A stretch of DNA of 59,712 nt from Elusimicrobiota bacterium (GCA_003553445.1 PWEK01000103.1:1-59712), one strand, 5' to 3'. Shown: positions 16,757 to 25,124, numbered from the stretch's first letter. Made by a program: numbers and translations. Notes: generated by a model not told the origin, from the letters alone.

Positions 16757-18019
16757 ATGAAGAGGGGCTATTTTTTGGTGTTTTTGGTAATCGGAGTTTT
16801 AGGGAGTTCTTCATTGAGTGCAGGTGTTGTTTCGGATGCAATAAATCAGTATCAAGCCGGAAATTACAGAGAGGCGGCGGAAATACTGGATGAGGTGGAA
16901 GAAAAGGGGGCGCGGGAATACTATTATGCGGGGCTTTTTTATTACAAGGCCGGAAATGTTAGAAAAGCTAGAAATAATTTTATGAAGTCCTATGTTCTTT
17001 CTCCGGAATCCAGATGGGGAAGAGCTTCTTATAAAAACTTTTCTGCTCTTATAGAGAAAAAAATGTTCTTTTCCTTTTCAAGTGACTTGCTTTACGATTC
17101 CAATGTGGCTTATATTCCTGATGCTCAACTTAAAGAAGATGATGGGTTTTATATGGATCTGGGGTTTACCTGGCTGTATAATATAAAGCCGCAGTTTAGT
17201 CTATATTATAGTTATAGGAGAGAACAGTATTTTGCGGATTTTGACAATTACGACACCCATAGGCTGAAAGCAACTTTTTATAAAGGCCCGCATGAGATAT
17301 ATGTATCCCCTGCGGTTTCAATGATTGATTTTTCAATGTTTTCCGGTTCTTTTTCAACAGGATTTGAGGGGAGTTTTTGTTCATTGGCCGGTACTTTTTC
17401 TGATTATGATCAAGAGTATGGCTATCTAAAAGGGAGTTTAATGGAAGCTTCCCTTTTTAAGGATTTTGCTAATGCACGCTTGAGTTATAACTTTTCAATG
17501 AAGAAGGCAGAAGACAGAGAGGGGAATTTTACTTATCAAAAAGCCAAAATCTCAGGCGAAGGCGATGATTTGGAATTTGAAAATGTAGAATCAGATAAAG
17601 AGTATTTTACTTCGTACAGTTATTCTCAGCATGGAATTGAAATATCAGGGTTTGCCAGGTTGAAAGAAAAATTAACGCTTAATTTATTTGTAGAAGCAGC
17701 ATATCGGGAGTATTTAGATTCTGATGTTTGGTATAAAAGCACCTGGCTTGAAGATACTGATGGAAACAAGTGGTATTATTGGAGCGGCGAAAGTGACGAA
17801 TGGGTGGAAGATTCCAGCCCTCCCGGAGAGAAAATTTCGGAGAAGAGAAGGGATGTAAGGATTAGAGGAGGATTCACAGTGAGAAGAAAGTTGGGTAGAA
17901 GTACAGAAATAAATATTAAAGCTTTATATAAGACAAATATTTCATCAATAGAAGCTGCGGAGAATGATTACAATTGGAGAGGAATAACAGCGGGCGCGGG
18001 GATAAATTACAGGTTCTAA
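16757..18019 (+). CDS. TPR-containing outer-membrane beta-barrel protein
   Basis: This protein of 420 residues has a signal peptide ending near LSAG and then two or three TPR-like helical repeats (about 25-95: INQYQAGNYREAAEIL, YYAGLFYYKAGNVRKA). From about residue 100 an amphipathic beta-strand pattern runs to a terminal NYRF, typical of an outer-membrane barrel. The layout recalls TPR-plus-barrel proteins such as the SLAM family, but I see no specific signature. AAAGGAG precedes the ATG. The ECF sigma gene starts 1 base after its stop, suggesting one transcript and possibly a role in sensing or exporting the surface proteins encoded upstream. Confidence 0.75.
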   Translation: MKRGYFLVFLVIGVLGSSSLSAGVVSDAINQYQAGNYREAAEILDEVEEKGAREYYYAGLFYYKAGNVRKARNNFMKSYVLSPESRWGRASYKNFSALIEKKMFFSFSSDLLYDSNVAYIPDAQLKEDDGFYMDLGFTWLYNIKPQFSLYYSYRREQYFADFDNYDTHRLKATFYKGPHEIYVSPAVSMIDFSMFSGSFSTGFEGSFCSLAGTFSDYDQEYGYLKGSLMEASLFKDFANARLSYNFSMKKAEDREGNFTYQKAKISGEGDDLEFENVESDKEYFTSYSYSQHGIEISGFARLKEKLTLNLFVEAAYREYLDSDVWYKSTWLEDTDGNKWYYWSGESDEWVEDSSPPGEKISEKRRDVRIRGGFTVRRKLGRSTEINIKALYKTNISSIEAAENDYNWRGITAGAGINYRF

Positions 18020-18020
18020 T

Positions 18021-18587
18021 ATGAACAGAAAAGAAGATAAAAAAGAACTGGTTAAAAGAGCGCAGTCAGGTGACTGGAAGAGTTTTGAAGAGTTGGTAGA
18101 TATATATAAAGATAAAGTATACAGCATAGCTTTAACCCTTACAAAAGACAGGATTGAAGCAGAAGAAGTATCGCACTTAGCTTTTTTAAAACTCTGGCGA
18201 AAGATAGGGAAGTTTAAGTTTAAATCCTCTTTTTCTACCTGGTTTTATCGGCTTACTCATAATACTTTTTATGATTATGTAAGAAAGAAGAAAAGAAAAA
18301 AGAAAAGTACTGTTGCGATAGATAAATTTTATTCTCTAAAGTCTAATTCAAACCCATATGATTCTGTTAAAGATGAGGAGGCCAGAGAGCTTATAAAAAA
18401 GGCCTTAAAGGAGGTTCCCGAGAAACTGCGAATGGTAGTGGTTTATTATGATCTTCAGGGCATGAGTTATAAGGAAATTTCTAAGGTAATCAGGCGCCCG
18501 ATGGGCACTGTAAAATCAAGGTTATCCAGAGGCCGGGAAATACTCAAGCAGGAATTAGGGAACATAATGGGCTCTCAACACGTCTAA
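18021..18587 (+). CDS. ECF-family RNA polymerase sigma factor
   Basis: This 188-residue extracytoplasmic-function sigma factor has region 2 at about residues 8-90, including KDKVYSIALTLTKD and FSTWFYRLTHNTFYDYVRKKK. Region 4 at about 120-180 has the helix-turn-helix GMSYKEISKVIRRPMGTVKSRLSRGR. It directs polymerase to envelope-stress or surface genes. It starts immediately after the barrel gene and is followed 19 bases later by a matching anti-sigma gene, so the pair and the upstream surface genes probably form one regulon with feedback. No ECF promoter motif could be identified by eye. Confidence 0.93.
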   Translation: MNRKEDKKELVKRAQSGDWKSFEELVDIYKDKVYSIALTLTKDRIEAEEVSHLAFLKLWRKIGKFKFKSSFSTWFYRLTHNTFYDYVRKKKRKKKSTVAIDKFYSLKSNSNPYDSVKDEEARELIKKALKEVPEKLRMVVVYYDLQGMSYKEISKVIRRPMGTVKSRLSRGREILKQELGNIMGSQHV

Positions 18588-18606
18588 GTAGTGAAAGGAG
18601 ATAAAA

Positions 18607-19257
18607 ATGAAATGCAAAAATATAAAAAGATTAATCACGACATACTTTGATGAGGAAACCGACCAAAGAGAAAAAGAAAAGATAAATACACATGTTAAAG
18701 ATTGTGAGTGCTGTAGAAGATATTTTAATGAAATGGAGGAACTGCTTAAAGATGTTAGAGAAGTTCCTGGTTCCAAAGCTCCGGAAAACTTTTTAAGTAG
18801 GCTCAGGGCAAAAGAGAGAACAACATACAGAAACCGTGTTTTTTGGCTGAAGCCGGCTCTTTCTTCAGCTGTTGCTTTAGCTGCTCTGGTTTTATTTTTA
18901 TTTAATATAACAAGAAAGCCAGATCCTTCAATTCTTTACGTTAGCGAACCTCAACAATACAACTTTACCGGTTATAGACAGATAAACCACATAAGGGAGA
19001 ATTCTCAAGGGTATGTGAAGATTAATATGAGAAGTGCTGAAGCTTTATCAGATGTAAACGTAAGAATAACTATGCCCGAAGGATTAGTTCTATCCAGTGG
19101 TGAAAAGAGTGCCGTTTGGAGTGGAGATCTCAAAGAAGGAGATAATATGCTCCTTTTAAAAGTACGCGGACGTTCCGGAGGGCATTGGAATATAAATGGT
19201 GTTTTGGAATATAAGGAATTAAAAAAAGAATTCAGCAGAGATGTTGAAGTTCTTTAG
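18607..19257 (+). CDS. zinc-finger anti-sigma factor, single membrane pass
   Basis: This 216-residue protein has an N-terminal ZAS-type domain with the HxxxCxxC motif (HVKDCECC near residues 31-38), which binds the cognate ECF sigma factor. A single membrane helix follows at about 85-100 (AVALAALVLFLFN), then a 110-residue external domain with beta character (QGYVKINMRSA, VNVRITMPEGL). The topology places the sigma-binding domain in the cytoplasm and the sensor part in the periplasm. AAAGGAG lies before the ATG. The next gene's ribosome site overlaps this gene's stop. Confidence 0.85.
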   Translation: MKCKNIKRLITTYFDEETDQREKEKINTHVKDCECCRRYFNEMEELLKDVREVPGSKAPENFLSRLRAKERTTYRNRVFWLKPALSSAVALAALVLFLFNITRKPDPSILYVSEPQQYNFTGYRQINHIRENSQGYVKINMRSAEALSDVNVRITMPEGLVLSSGEKSAVWSGDLKEGDNMLLLKVRGRSGGHWNINGVLEYKELKKEFSRDVEVL

Positions 19258-19269
19258 GAGGTGATTAAG

Positions 19270-19956
19270 ATGTTAAGGTTAAAAAAATTCATTGTTCTTG
19301 TAGCAGTTTTTTCGATGGCGGTAATGTCTTCTTTGAGGGCAGAGCTTCCAGTCGAAATTGATGTGGATCTTCTTGCTGAGGGTATGAATGCGGAAACTGC
19401 AAGATCCCTGGTGAGCGAGACTGCTGATGAAGAAGGGCTATCGAATAGAGAGGGGCAAAAAGCTCTCTCTGTTCTTGAAAATCTTATTGAGGAAGATGTC
19501 CCTGTGGAAACAGCTTACGAGGCAGTGAATTCAGCGGTAAAGTCAGAGGATTCTTCAAAAGAGCTTTCTTCTCTTGGAGAAGATAATGCTGCTTATGGAT
19601 TGAAGAAGAAAGCAGCCCGTGATGACGTTAAAGACAGCGCTGGCGGACTTAGCGCGGAAGAGGTGAATGCTGCGGTTGAAACCCTTGAGCGGCTTGTTGA
19701 AGAAGGAATGCCTGTTGAAAAAGCAAGGAATGTTGTAAAAGATGCGGTTGTAAGAGAACAGAAGGATAGACAATTAGGAGAGCAATTTCAAAAAGGAGAA
19801 GAAGGAAGGGACATCAAAGAAGACAAAATTCCGGACAGAGAAGACTTGGAGGAATTGCGCCAGGGTGAACGCGGTGAAAATATTCGCGAGAAGATAAAAG
19901 ATAGAATAGAAGAAAAAAAAGAAGGACCTTCCGATAATTTGCCGATAGACCGTTAA
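19270..19956 (+). CDS. exported helical-repeat protein, unknown function
   Basis: The start is set at ATG 19270 because AGGAGG stands 8 bases before it; GTG 19261 overlaps that site. The 228-residue product has a signal peptide (LRLKKFIVLVAVFSM through LRA). Two copies of a helical module follow, one around residues 55-95 (ALSVLENLIEEDVPVETAYEAV) and one around 135-170 (AVETLERLVEEGMPVEKARNVV), then a highly charged Glu/Lys/Arg tail (about 175-225). I do not recognise a named family. It is the last gene before a strong terminator and probably belongs to the sigma/anti-sigma transcript; a periplasmic sensor or client role is a guess. Confidence 0.7.
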   Translation: MLRLKKFIVLVAVFSMAVMSSLRAELPVEIDVDLLAEGMNAETARSLVSETADEEGLSNREGQKALSVLENLIEEDVPVETAYEAVNSAVKSEDSSKELSSLGEDNAAYGLKKKAARDDVKDSAGGLSAEEVNAAVETLERLVEEGMPVEKARNVVKDAVVREQKDRQLGEQFQKGEEGRDIKEDKIPDREDLEELRQGERGENIREKIKDRIEEKKEGPSDNLPIDR

Positions 19957-19975
19957 TTTTACGGTTAGTTTGAAT

Positions 19976-20019
19976 GCTCAATCAGCGGTGTCCTGCCGCT
20001 GATTGAGCTTTTTATTTTT
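19976..20019 (+). terminator. strong intrinsic terminator closing the surface locus
   Basis: A perfect 13-base-pair stem (GCTCAATCAGCGG at 19976-19988 with its complement at 19996-20008), a 7-base loop and a T-rich tract follow the repeat-protein gene by 20 bases. Confidence 0.93.
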
Positions 20020-20116
20020 GTAAAAATACTTAAAAAACATTAAATATTTGATTTTTTAGTGGGTTTTAAATTAATATTAAGATGTAAGGATATGTGTATT
20101 ATGAAAGGTGGGTTTT

Positions 20117-20824
20117 ATGAATAAGGTTACAGGATTGATTTTCATAATGTTATTTCTTTTTGTTTCATATGCGATGGGGGATGAATTTCCCCGACGAGTC
20201 AGTTTCGGTGTCAGGGGGGGAGTTAACTTTTCTATATTTTCGGGGGAAGATGCGGAGCATGAGTTTTCTTATCCTAAAGATGAAAGTGGGATTATTGATC
20301 CTCAGAAGGAAACTCCCAGGCCCTCAGTAAGGTATATCGGCGGGGCTTATATAAATATACCGCTCAGCAGTATGTTTTCCCTTCAGCCGGAATTGTTATA
20401 TTCACAGAAGGGCTCCAGATGGAAGATGTCTCATGATTCTGAAGTGCTCAAATGGAATGATGAAGAAGTGTATGATATAGACTATCTGGAGATACCGGTA
20501 CTTTTTAAGCAGAAGGTTTCCGAGGACGGCTATGCTTATGCGGGGCCGCTTTTCGGTTTTGTTTTGAATGCGGAGTCCAGGAGAAACTGGGAGATTAAAT
20601 ATAGTATAGATGGGGAAGAGATAGTTGATGAGGGATCCACTACTGAGGATAGAACTGACGAATTAAGGGAGATGGATTTCGGGCTGGCTGCAGGCGGATG
20701 CTATGAGTTCGGGATGCTGGTTTTGGATGGGAGATTTACATACAGTTTGCTGTCAATAGAAGATTCAATATTTGATGAAGTGAGAAATTTTGCGCTTTCG
20801 GTTTCTGCCGGAATGAGGTTTTAG
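20117..20824 (+). CDS. outer-membrane beta-barrel protein (PorT-like)
   Basis: This 235-residue protein starts at ATG 20117, behind AAAGGTGG; an in-frame GTG nine bases earlier overlaps the ribosome site. A signal peptide ends near YAMG. The mature part resembles small barrels of the PorT/OmpW-like outer-membrane group: FGVRGGVNFS near the start, LQPELLYSQKG, DYLEIPVLFK, AGPLFGF, and the end SAGMRF with terminal Phe. About eight strands are expected. It lies alone between a terminator and the promoter of the Fe-S operon. The specific role is unknown. Confidence 0.8.
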   Translation: MNKVTGLIFIMLFLFVSYAMGDEFPRRVSFGVRGGVNFSIFSGEDAEHEFSYPKDESGIIDPQKETPRPSVRYIGGAYINIPLSSMFSLQPELLYSQKGSRWKMSHDSEVLKWNDEEVYDIDYLEIPVLFKQKVSEDGYAYAGPLFGFVLNAESRRNWEIKYSIDGEEIVDEGSTTEDRTDELREMDFGLAAGGCYEFGMLVLDGRFTYSLLSIEDSIFDEVRNFALSVSAGMRF

Positions 20825-20865
20825 TTTATATTTAAAAAACCTGCCATAGTTAAAAAAAACATTTC

Positions 20866-20894
20866 TTGACAAACAAATAATAAAAGAATAAAAT
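20866..20894 (+). promoter_or_regulatory. sigma-70 promoter of the Fe-S/iron operon
   Basis: TTGACA (20866-20871), a 17-base spacer and TAAAAT (20889-20894) precede the cysteine desulfurase gene, with transcription expected near 20901. Confidence 0.75.
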
Positions 20895-20946
20895 ATAAGT
20901 AAAGTACTAATATATAGTGCATCTGTTATTGTAAGGGAGAATCAAA

Positions 20947-22137
20947 ATGAAGAATGTATATTTAGACCATAATGCCACAACGGATATTCATCCGGAAGTA
21001 AAGAAGACCGTAATAAAAACACTGGAGAATTACGGCAATCCGTCTAGCATGCATGGATTGGGAAGAAAGGCGAGGGAGGCGGTAGAGGAGGCCCGAAAAA
21101 AGACAGCATCGTTTATAGGGGCCGGGGAGAAAGAGGTCTTTTTTACCGGGAGTGGCTCTGAGGCTAATAATACGGTATTGAATATTTTTTCCTGCGGGGC
21201 TTCAGGGTGTGATTCAAGAAGAAACGGAAGATCCGGTATTATTACGTCTGTAATAGAACACCCATGTATTCTGGAAACATCGAAGTGTTTAGAGGAAAGG
21301 GGCGTGCCGGTAAAATATCTTGATGTTGATAAATACGGTAAGGTAAGTAAAAAGCAGCTTGAAGATATGGTTGATGAGAATACTGCGCTTGTATCTATAA
21401 TGACTGCCAATAATGAAACCGGAGTAGTTCAGGATATCTCTCCGCTGGCTGAGGTTGCCCACAGGGCAGGCGCTTACTTCCATACAGATGCGGTGCAGGC
21501 AGTAGGCAAAATGCCTGTCGATGTAAAAGAAATGGGGGTGGATTTTCTTACACTTTCCGGACATAAAATATATGCCCCCAAAGGGGTGGGAGCGCTTTAT
21601 GTGAAAAAAGGGACACCTTTTTGTCCTTTGATAAGGGGGGGACACCAGGAAAAGGGGCGGAGGGCAGGTACGGAGAATACTCCGGGTATAGCTGCTTTGG
21701 GAAAGGCCTTTGAGATGAGGGAAAAAGAGATGGGGGCTGAGGCCTCCAGATTAAAGAAATTAAAAAAGATGTTTAAGAGTGAAATAAAGGAAAAAATATC
21801 GGACTGCAGTTTTAACGGGGATCTTCCCGATTCTCTTCCCAGCACGATTAATCTTTCAATTGCGGGGGTGGAAGGAGAGGCGCTTATGCTTTATCTTGAC
21901 ATGGAGGGTATTTCTGTTTCTACCGGTTCAGCCTGCGCTACCGGGTCGCTGAGTCCTTCTCATGTTCTGATATCGATGGGGCTCGGCGCGGAAATGGCGC
22001 ATGGCTCCATACGGATAAGCATGGGCCGGAAAACTCAGCAGGAGGATATGGAGTATCTGCTACATGTGCTGCCCCGGGTTGTAAATAGATTAAGAGAGAT
22101 GTCAGCCGTATATTTTAAGGAGACAACACATGAGTAA
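20947..22137 (+). CDS. cysteine desulfurase (NifS/IscS)
   Basis: This PLP enzyme moves sulfur from cysteine onto an active-site Cys for Fe-S cluster assembly. It has 396 residues, normal for the class. Visible features are YLDHNATT at the start, the GSEANNT loop near 75, TDAVQAVGK, the PLP Lys in LSGHKIYAPKG near 206, and the flexible-loop Cys in GSACATGS near 330. The close spacing of the last motif and the NifU partner put it in the NifS/IscS class I group. A promoter and a good ribosome site (AAGGGAGA) lie upstream. It overlaps the NifU gene by 8 bases. Confidence 0.95.
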   Translation: MKNVYLDHNATTDIHPEVKKTVIKTLENYGNPSSMHGLGRKAREAVEEARKKTASFIGAGEKEVFFTGSGSEANNTVLNIFSCGASGCDSRRNGRSGIITSVIEHPCILETSKCLEERGVPVKYLDVDKYGKVSKKQLEDMVDENTALVSIMTANNETGVVQDISPLAEVAHRAGAYFHTDAVQAVGKMPVDVKEMGVDFLTLSGHKIYAPKGVGALYVKKGTPFCPLIRGGHQEKGRRAGTENTPGIAALGKAFEMREKEMGAEASRLKKLKKMFKSEIKEKISDCSFNGDLPDSLPSTINLSIAGVEGEALMLYLDMEGISVSTGSACATGSLSPSHVLISMGLGAEMAHGSIRISMGRKTQQEDMEYLLHVLPRVVNRLREMSAVYFKETTHE

Positions 22138-22738
22138 CTGGGTATATTCAGATAAGGTTAAAGAACATTTTATGAACCCCCGTAATATTTATCGGGAAGA
22201 GGAAGAGTTTGATTATGACGGCAAGGGAATGGCGGGTAATATAAAATGCGGGGATCAGATGATGATGATGATAAAGGTGGATGATAAAGATACAATAACG
22301 GACTGCAGATGGAAGACATTTGGCTGCGCTTCAGCCATTGCAAGCACATCGGTTCTATCGGAGATGGTCAAGGGAATGAGCCTTGAAGAGGCCTCGCGTA
22401 TTTCACCCAAGGAGATAATGGAGGAGCTGAAAGGATTGCCGGAAAACAAGGTGCACTGCTCTGTTTTAGGGGACAAGGCGCTTAGGGCGGCTATTGATGA
22501 TTTTTATGTAAGGACGGGAAGGCCCGGCAAAGTAAAAACAGGGGCGGAAAAGGTGGTATGCCAGTGCATGAATGTGACTTCTGCCGATATAGAGCATGCG
22601 GTTTTAGAGGGAGCCCGGAATTATTATGAGCTGCAGGAGCATACAAAACTGGGAACTGTCTGCGGGCGGTGCAAGGAAGAGGCGGAAGTTCTGCTGAGGG
22701 AGTATAAAGAGAAGCATTTTGAAAGTGAGAATAAATAG
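22130..22738 (+). CDS. NifU-type Fe-S scaffold (IscU domain plus BFD-like [2Fe-2S] domain)
   Basis: This 202-residue scaffold receives sulfur from the cysteine desulfurase encoded just upstream. Residues about 1-125 are an IscU domain with its three cluster cysteines (IKCGDQ near 40, FGCASA near 65, HCSVLG near 108). Residues about 140-190 are a BFD-like [2Fe-2S] domain with CQCMNV and CGRC. The third, C-terminal NFU domain of full NifU is absent, so it is the two-domain form. It overlaps the desulfurase at its start and the JAMM gene at its end. Confidence 0.93.
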   Translation: MSNWVYSDKVKEHFMNPRNIYREEEEFDYDGKGMAGNIKCGDQMMMMIKVDDKDTITDCRWKTFGCASAIASTSVLSEMVKGMSLEEASRISPKEIMEELKGLPENKVHCSVLGDKALRAAIDDFYVRTGRPGKVKTGAEKVVCQCMNVTSADIEHAVLEGARNYYELQEHTKLGTVCGRCKEEAEVLLREYKEKHFESENK

Positions 22739-23147
22739 CGGGAAAAAGCTGATAATGCCTGGGAGAGTGCTTGATGAGATTGAGAATTACAGCAGAGCTT
22801 TATACCCTGTAGAGGTATGCGGAATACTTTCAGGGAAAAAGGAAACTGTAAAAGGGTTCCACCCCGTAAGAAACATGGAAAACAGCAGTGAGAGTTACTT
22901 TATGGAACCGGAAGAACAGTATGAGGTTGATAGAAAGATAAAATTAAGCGGGGATGAGATGTTGGGTATTTTTCATTCTCATCCTGATTCTCCGCCGCGG
23001 CCTTCAGGGAGGGATATAGAAAAAGCTTTTTATAAGAATTGCTATTATGTTATTACCTCTCTTTGTGGGCCGGCGCCGGATACGAGGGCTTACAAAATAA
23101 ATGATGAAAATGTAAGAGAGGTTGCTTTAATAAAAAGAGGTGACTGA
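22719..23147 (+). CDS. JAMM/MPN metalloprotease (M67 family)
   Basis: This 142-residue single-domain JAMM protein has the catalytic Glu in YPVEVCGIL near residue 32 and the zinc motif HSHPDSPPRPSGRD (HxH, then S and D), complete for activity. Bacterial members cleave C-terminal extensions from ubiquitin-like sulfur carriers such as ThiS/MoaD-type proteins, releasing the Gly-Gly tail. Initiation is at TTG 22719 or GTG 22725, both inside the end of the NifU gene; ATG 22755 would remove the first strand of the domain. The position in an Fe-S operon suggests a sulfur-transfer role, though no sulfur-carrier gene is visible here. Confidence 0.85.
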   Translation: MKVRINSGKKLIMPGRVLDEIENYSRALYPVEVCGILSGKKETVKGFHPVRNMENSSESYFMEPEEQYEVDRKIKLSGDEMLGIFHSHPDSPPRPSGRDIEKAFYKNCYYVITSLCGPAPDTRAYKINDENVREVALIKRGD

Positions 23148-23188
23148 TAATTTATTTAAGGTCTTAGATATGTCTTCCGGAATTAAAT

Positions 23189-23848
23189 ATGATAAGGCCT
23201 GCAGCGTTGAATAAAGAAGTATACAGATTTGAGAGTGCGGGGTATAAAGACATAGTTCATGTGGAAAAGGCGGTGATTTGGGCTTTTAAGGTGACCTTTG
23301 TCACCGGAGAAAGCGGATCCGGTAAATCCACATTTATAAAGATGCTAAACAGGTTTGTGGTTGCTGATAGGGGAACTGTCTTTTTTAAGTCGCGGGATAT
23401 TAAGGACATGGATCCCTTTAGGCTCAGAAGAGCCGCGGCAATGCTTCCTCAGGCACCGGTTTTATTCGGTGAGACAGTAAGAGACAACCTGATTGCCGGT
23501 GCAATCTTTTCGGAAAAAGACCTTCCCGATGATGAGAGGATGAAAGAGGCGCTTCAAATTGTAAAGTTGGATAAGGGCCTTAATGAAAACTCGGCAACCC
23601 TTTCGGGCGGTGAGATACAAAGGATATCTTTAGCCAGGATAATACTTCAGGATCCTGAAATTTTCATCCTTGATGAGCCTTCTTCATCACTGGACGGAAA
23701 GACTGAAAAGCATGTAATGGAGAATGTTGTTGGCTATATTAAAGAAAAGAGGAAAACCGCGGTTATAGTTTCACATTCGTTGAAGATTGCTGAGAAATAC
23801 TCTGATGAAATTTTAATGGTTAACGGAAGGGGGGTCTTTCGTAAATGA
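23189..23848 (+). CDS. fetA: ABC transporter ATPase, FetA-like
   Basis: This 219-residue ATPase has Walker A GESGSGKST near residue 45, a Q-loop (LPQAP), the signature LSGGEIQR near 135, Walker B IFILDEP near 157 and the switch His in VSHS. The next gene is a FetB/UPF0014 permease overlapping by ATGA, which identifies the pair as FetAB-type, a metal exporter described in E. coli as lowering iron stress. The ribosome site is weak. It follows the JAMM gene by 41 bases in the Fe-S operon, which fits iron homeostasis. Confidence 0.85.
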   Translation: MIRPAALNKEVYRFESAGYKDIVHVEKAVIWAFKVTFVTGESGSGKSTFIKMLNRFVVADRGTVFFKSRDIKDMDPFRLRRAAAMLPQAPVLFGETVRDNLIAGAIFSEKDLPDDERMKEALQIVKLDKGLNENSATLSGGEIQRISLARIILQDPEIFILDEPSSSLDGKTEKHVMENVVGYIKEKRKTAVIVSHSLKIAEKYSDEILMVNGRGVFRK

Positions 23849-24627
23849 ACCAGGGTATAATTGATATAAGCCTACTGCAGGTTCTGTTTGCTTATGTTTT
23901 TATACTGCTGATAATTTGGTATATAAAGCTGAGAAAAATGGGGCGGGAGTGGGAGGTTGTGACTGCCACTGTAAAGATGACCCTTCAGCTTATAGCGGTC
24001 GGTTATGTTCTTTCCTATATATTTGAAAGGAGCTATCCGTTTCTTACTGTGATAGCAGTAATCCTGATGGAAATTTTTGCTGTTCATAATATTTTCCGGA
24101 GAGTCAAAACCCCCCTGTCAAAGAAAGTAAAAAAAATTATTTTAATTTCAATGATTGGAGGGAATTTTGTCTCAATTATCTTTTTTCTTTTTGCGGTGAT
24201 AAGGTTGTCGCCATGGTATGATCCAAGATACTTTATCCCGATATCCGGGATGATTATCGGCAATTCCATGACGGGAATATCCCTGGGGGTGTTTAAAATG
24301 ATTGAAGGGTTCAGAAGCCGCAGGGAAAAAATTGAGGCGGCCCTGATGCTTGGAGCCTTACCGGCAAAAGCGGCCGAAGATGTTGTAAACAGCGCTTTCG
24401 ATGCCGCAATTTTGCCTGTGATTAATTCTATGGTGGGTATGGGAATAGTTTTTCTTCCGGGTATGATGACGGGGCAGATTCTGGCAGGAATTAATCCGGT
24501 TACAGCGATTAAATATCAGCTGGTTATTATGCTGGCTATATCCGGAAGTGTTGCTATGACTGTTATACTCTTTATTCTTTTTTCCTTTAAAACATTTTTC
24601 AATAAAGACGGACAGCTGGCCTTGTGA
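23845..24627 (+). CDS. fetB: FetB/UPF0014 permease
   Basis: This 260-residue membrane protein has about seven hydrophobic segments and matches UPF0014 (FetB/YbbM): ISGMIIGNSMTGISLG near 135, KIEAALMLGA near 165, and VVNSAFDAAILPVINSMVGMGIVFLPGMMTGQI described by parts around 185-215. It partners the FetA-like ATPase, which it overlaps by 4 bases. The predicted role is export of iron or a related metal from the cytoplasm. It is the last gene of the operon; I see no hairpin terminator in the 150 bases that follow. Confidence 0.9.
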   Translation: MNQGIIDISLLQVLFAYVFILLIIWYIKLRKMGREWEVVTATVKMTLQLIAVGYVLSYIFERSYPFLTVIAVILMEIFAVHNIFRRVKTPLSKKVKKIILISMIGGNFVSIIFFLFAVIRLSPWYDPRYFIPISGMIIGNSMTGISLGVFKMIEGFRSRREKIEAALMLGALPAKAAEDVVNSAFDAAILPVINSMVGMGIVFLPGMMTGQILAGINPVTAIKYQLVIMLAISGSVAMTVILFILFSFKTFFNKDGQLAL

Positions 24628-24690
24628 ATACTTTTAAAAATGTGTTGAGATGGAAATATGAAGAAGGATGGTTATGAATTTTTATTTGCA

Positions 24691-24732
24691 TAATATATGA
24701 AGATATATTAATATGTTCATGTGTTGTATGAA
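24691..24732. promoter_or_regulatory. likely ArsR operator upstream of the arsenic operon
   Basis: Two inverted repeats lie in the A/T-rich gap: TAATATAT-GAAG-ATATATTA (24691-24710) and TTCAT-N7-ATGAA (24716-24732). ArsR-family repressors bind such A/T-rich dyads. A weak promoter reading (TTTGCA at 24685-24690, TAATAT at 24709-24714) would place the first dyad between its boxes. Confidence 0.5.
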
Positions 24733-24785
24733 TAAGTCATAAAGTATAAGTCCGGCTTAATTGGCGGCTTAGTTGGGAGGTGGAG

Positions 24786-25124
24786 ATGAAAATAGAGAAG
24801 TTGGTTAAAATTATGTCAGCGCTGGCTAATGATACCAGGTTAAGGATTTTCGGACTCTTTTTAAAGAGAGAAATGTGTGTCTGTGAAGTAGAGGCGGCGC
24901 TCGGAATTGAGCAGTCAAGGATATCTCATGCATTAAGAATATTGAGGGAAGCCGGCCTGCTTGATGTAAAAAAAGAGGGAAAATGGAAAATATATTCTGT
25001 CAACCGGGATGTTATGGAGAGAGGATTTATGAAAAATCTTTCGAAAGAGATTGAGCTTCCGAAAAAAGACCTTGAGGGTTTAGACAGATGTATCAGGGAA
25101 GGAGTGCGGGAAAGCTGTAAGTAA
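24786..25124 (+). CDS. arsR: ArsR-family metalloregulator
   Basis: This 112-residue winged-helix repressor starts at ATG 24786 behind GGGAGGTGG. The motif EMCVCEVEAALG near residues 30-41 carries the CxC of the ArsR metal site in the recognition region, followed by the DNA-reading helix QSRISHALRILREAGLL. The C-terminus has another Cys pair (DRCIREGVRESCK). It would release its operator on binding arsenite. The stop overlaps the next start (TAATG), so it controls and heads the arsenic operon. Confidence 0.93.
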   Translation: MKIEKLVKIMSALANDTRLRIFGLFLKREMCVCEVEAALGIEQSRISHALRILREAGLLDVKKEGKWKIYSVNRDVMERGFMKNLSKEIELPKKDLEGLDRCIREGVRESCK

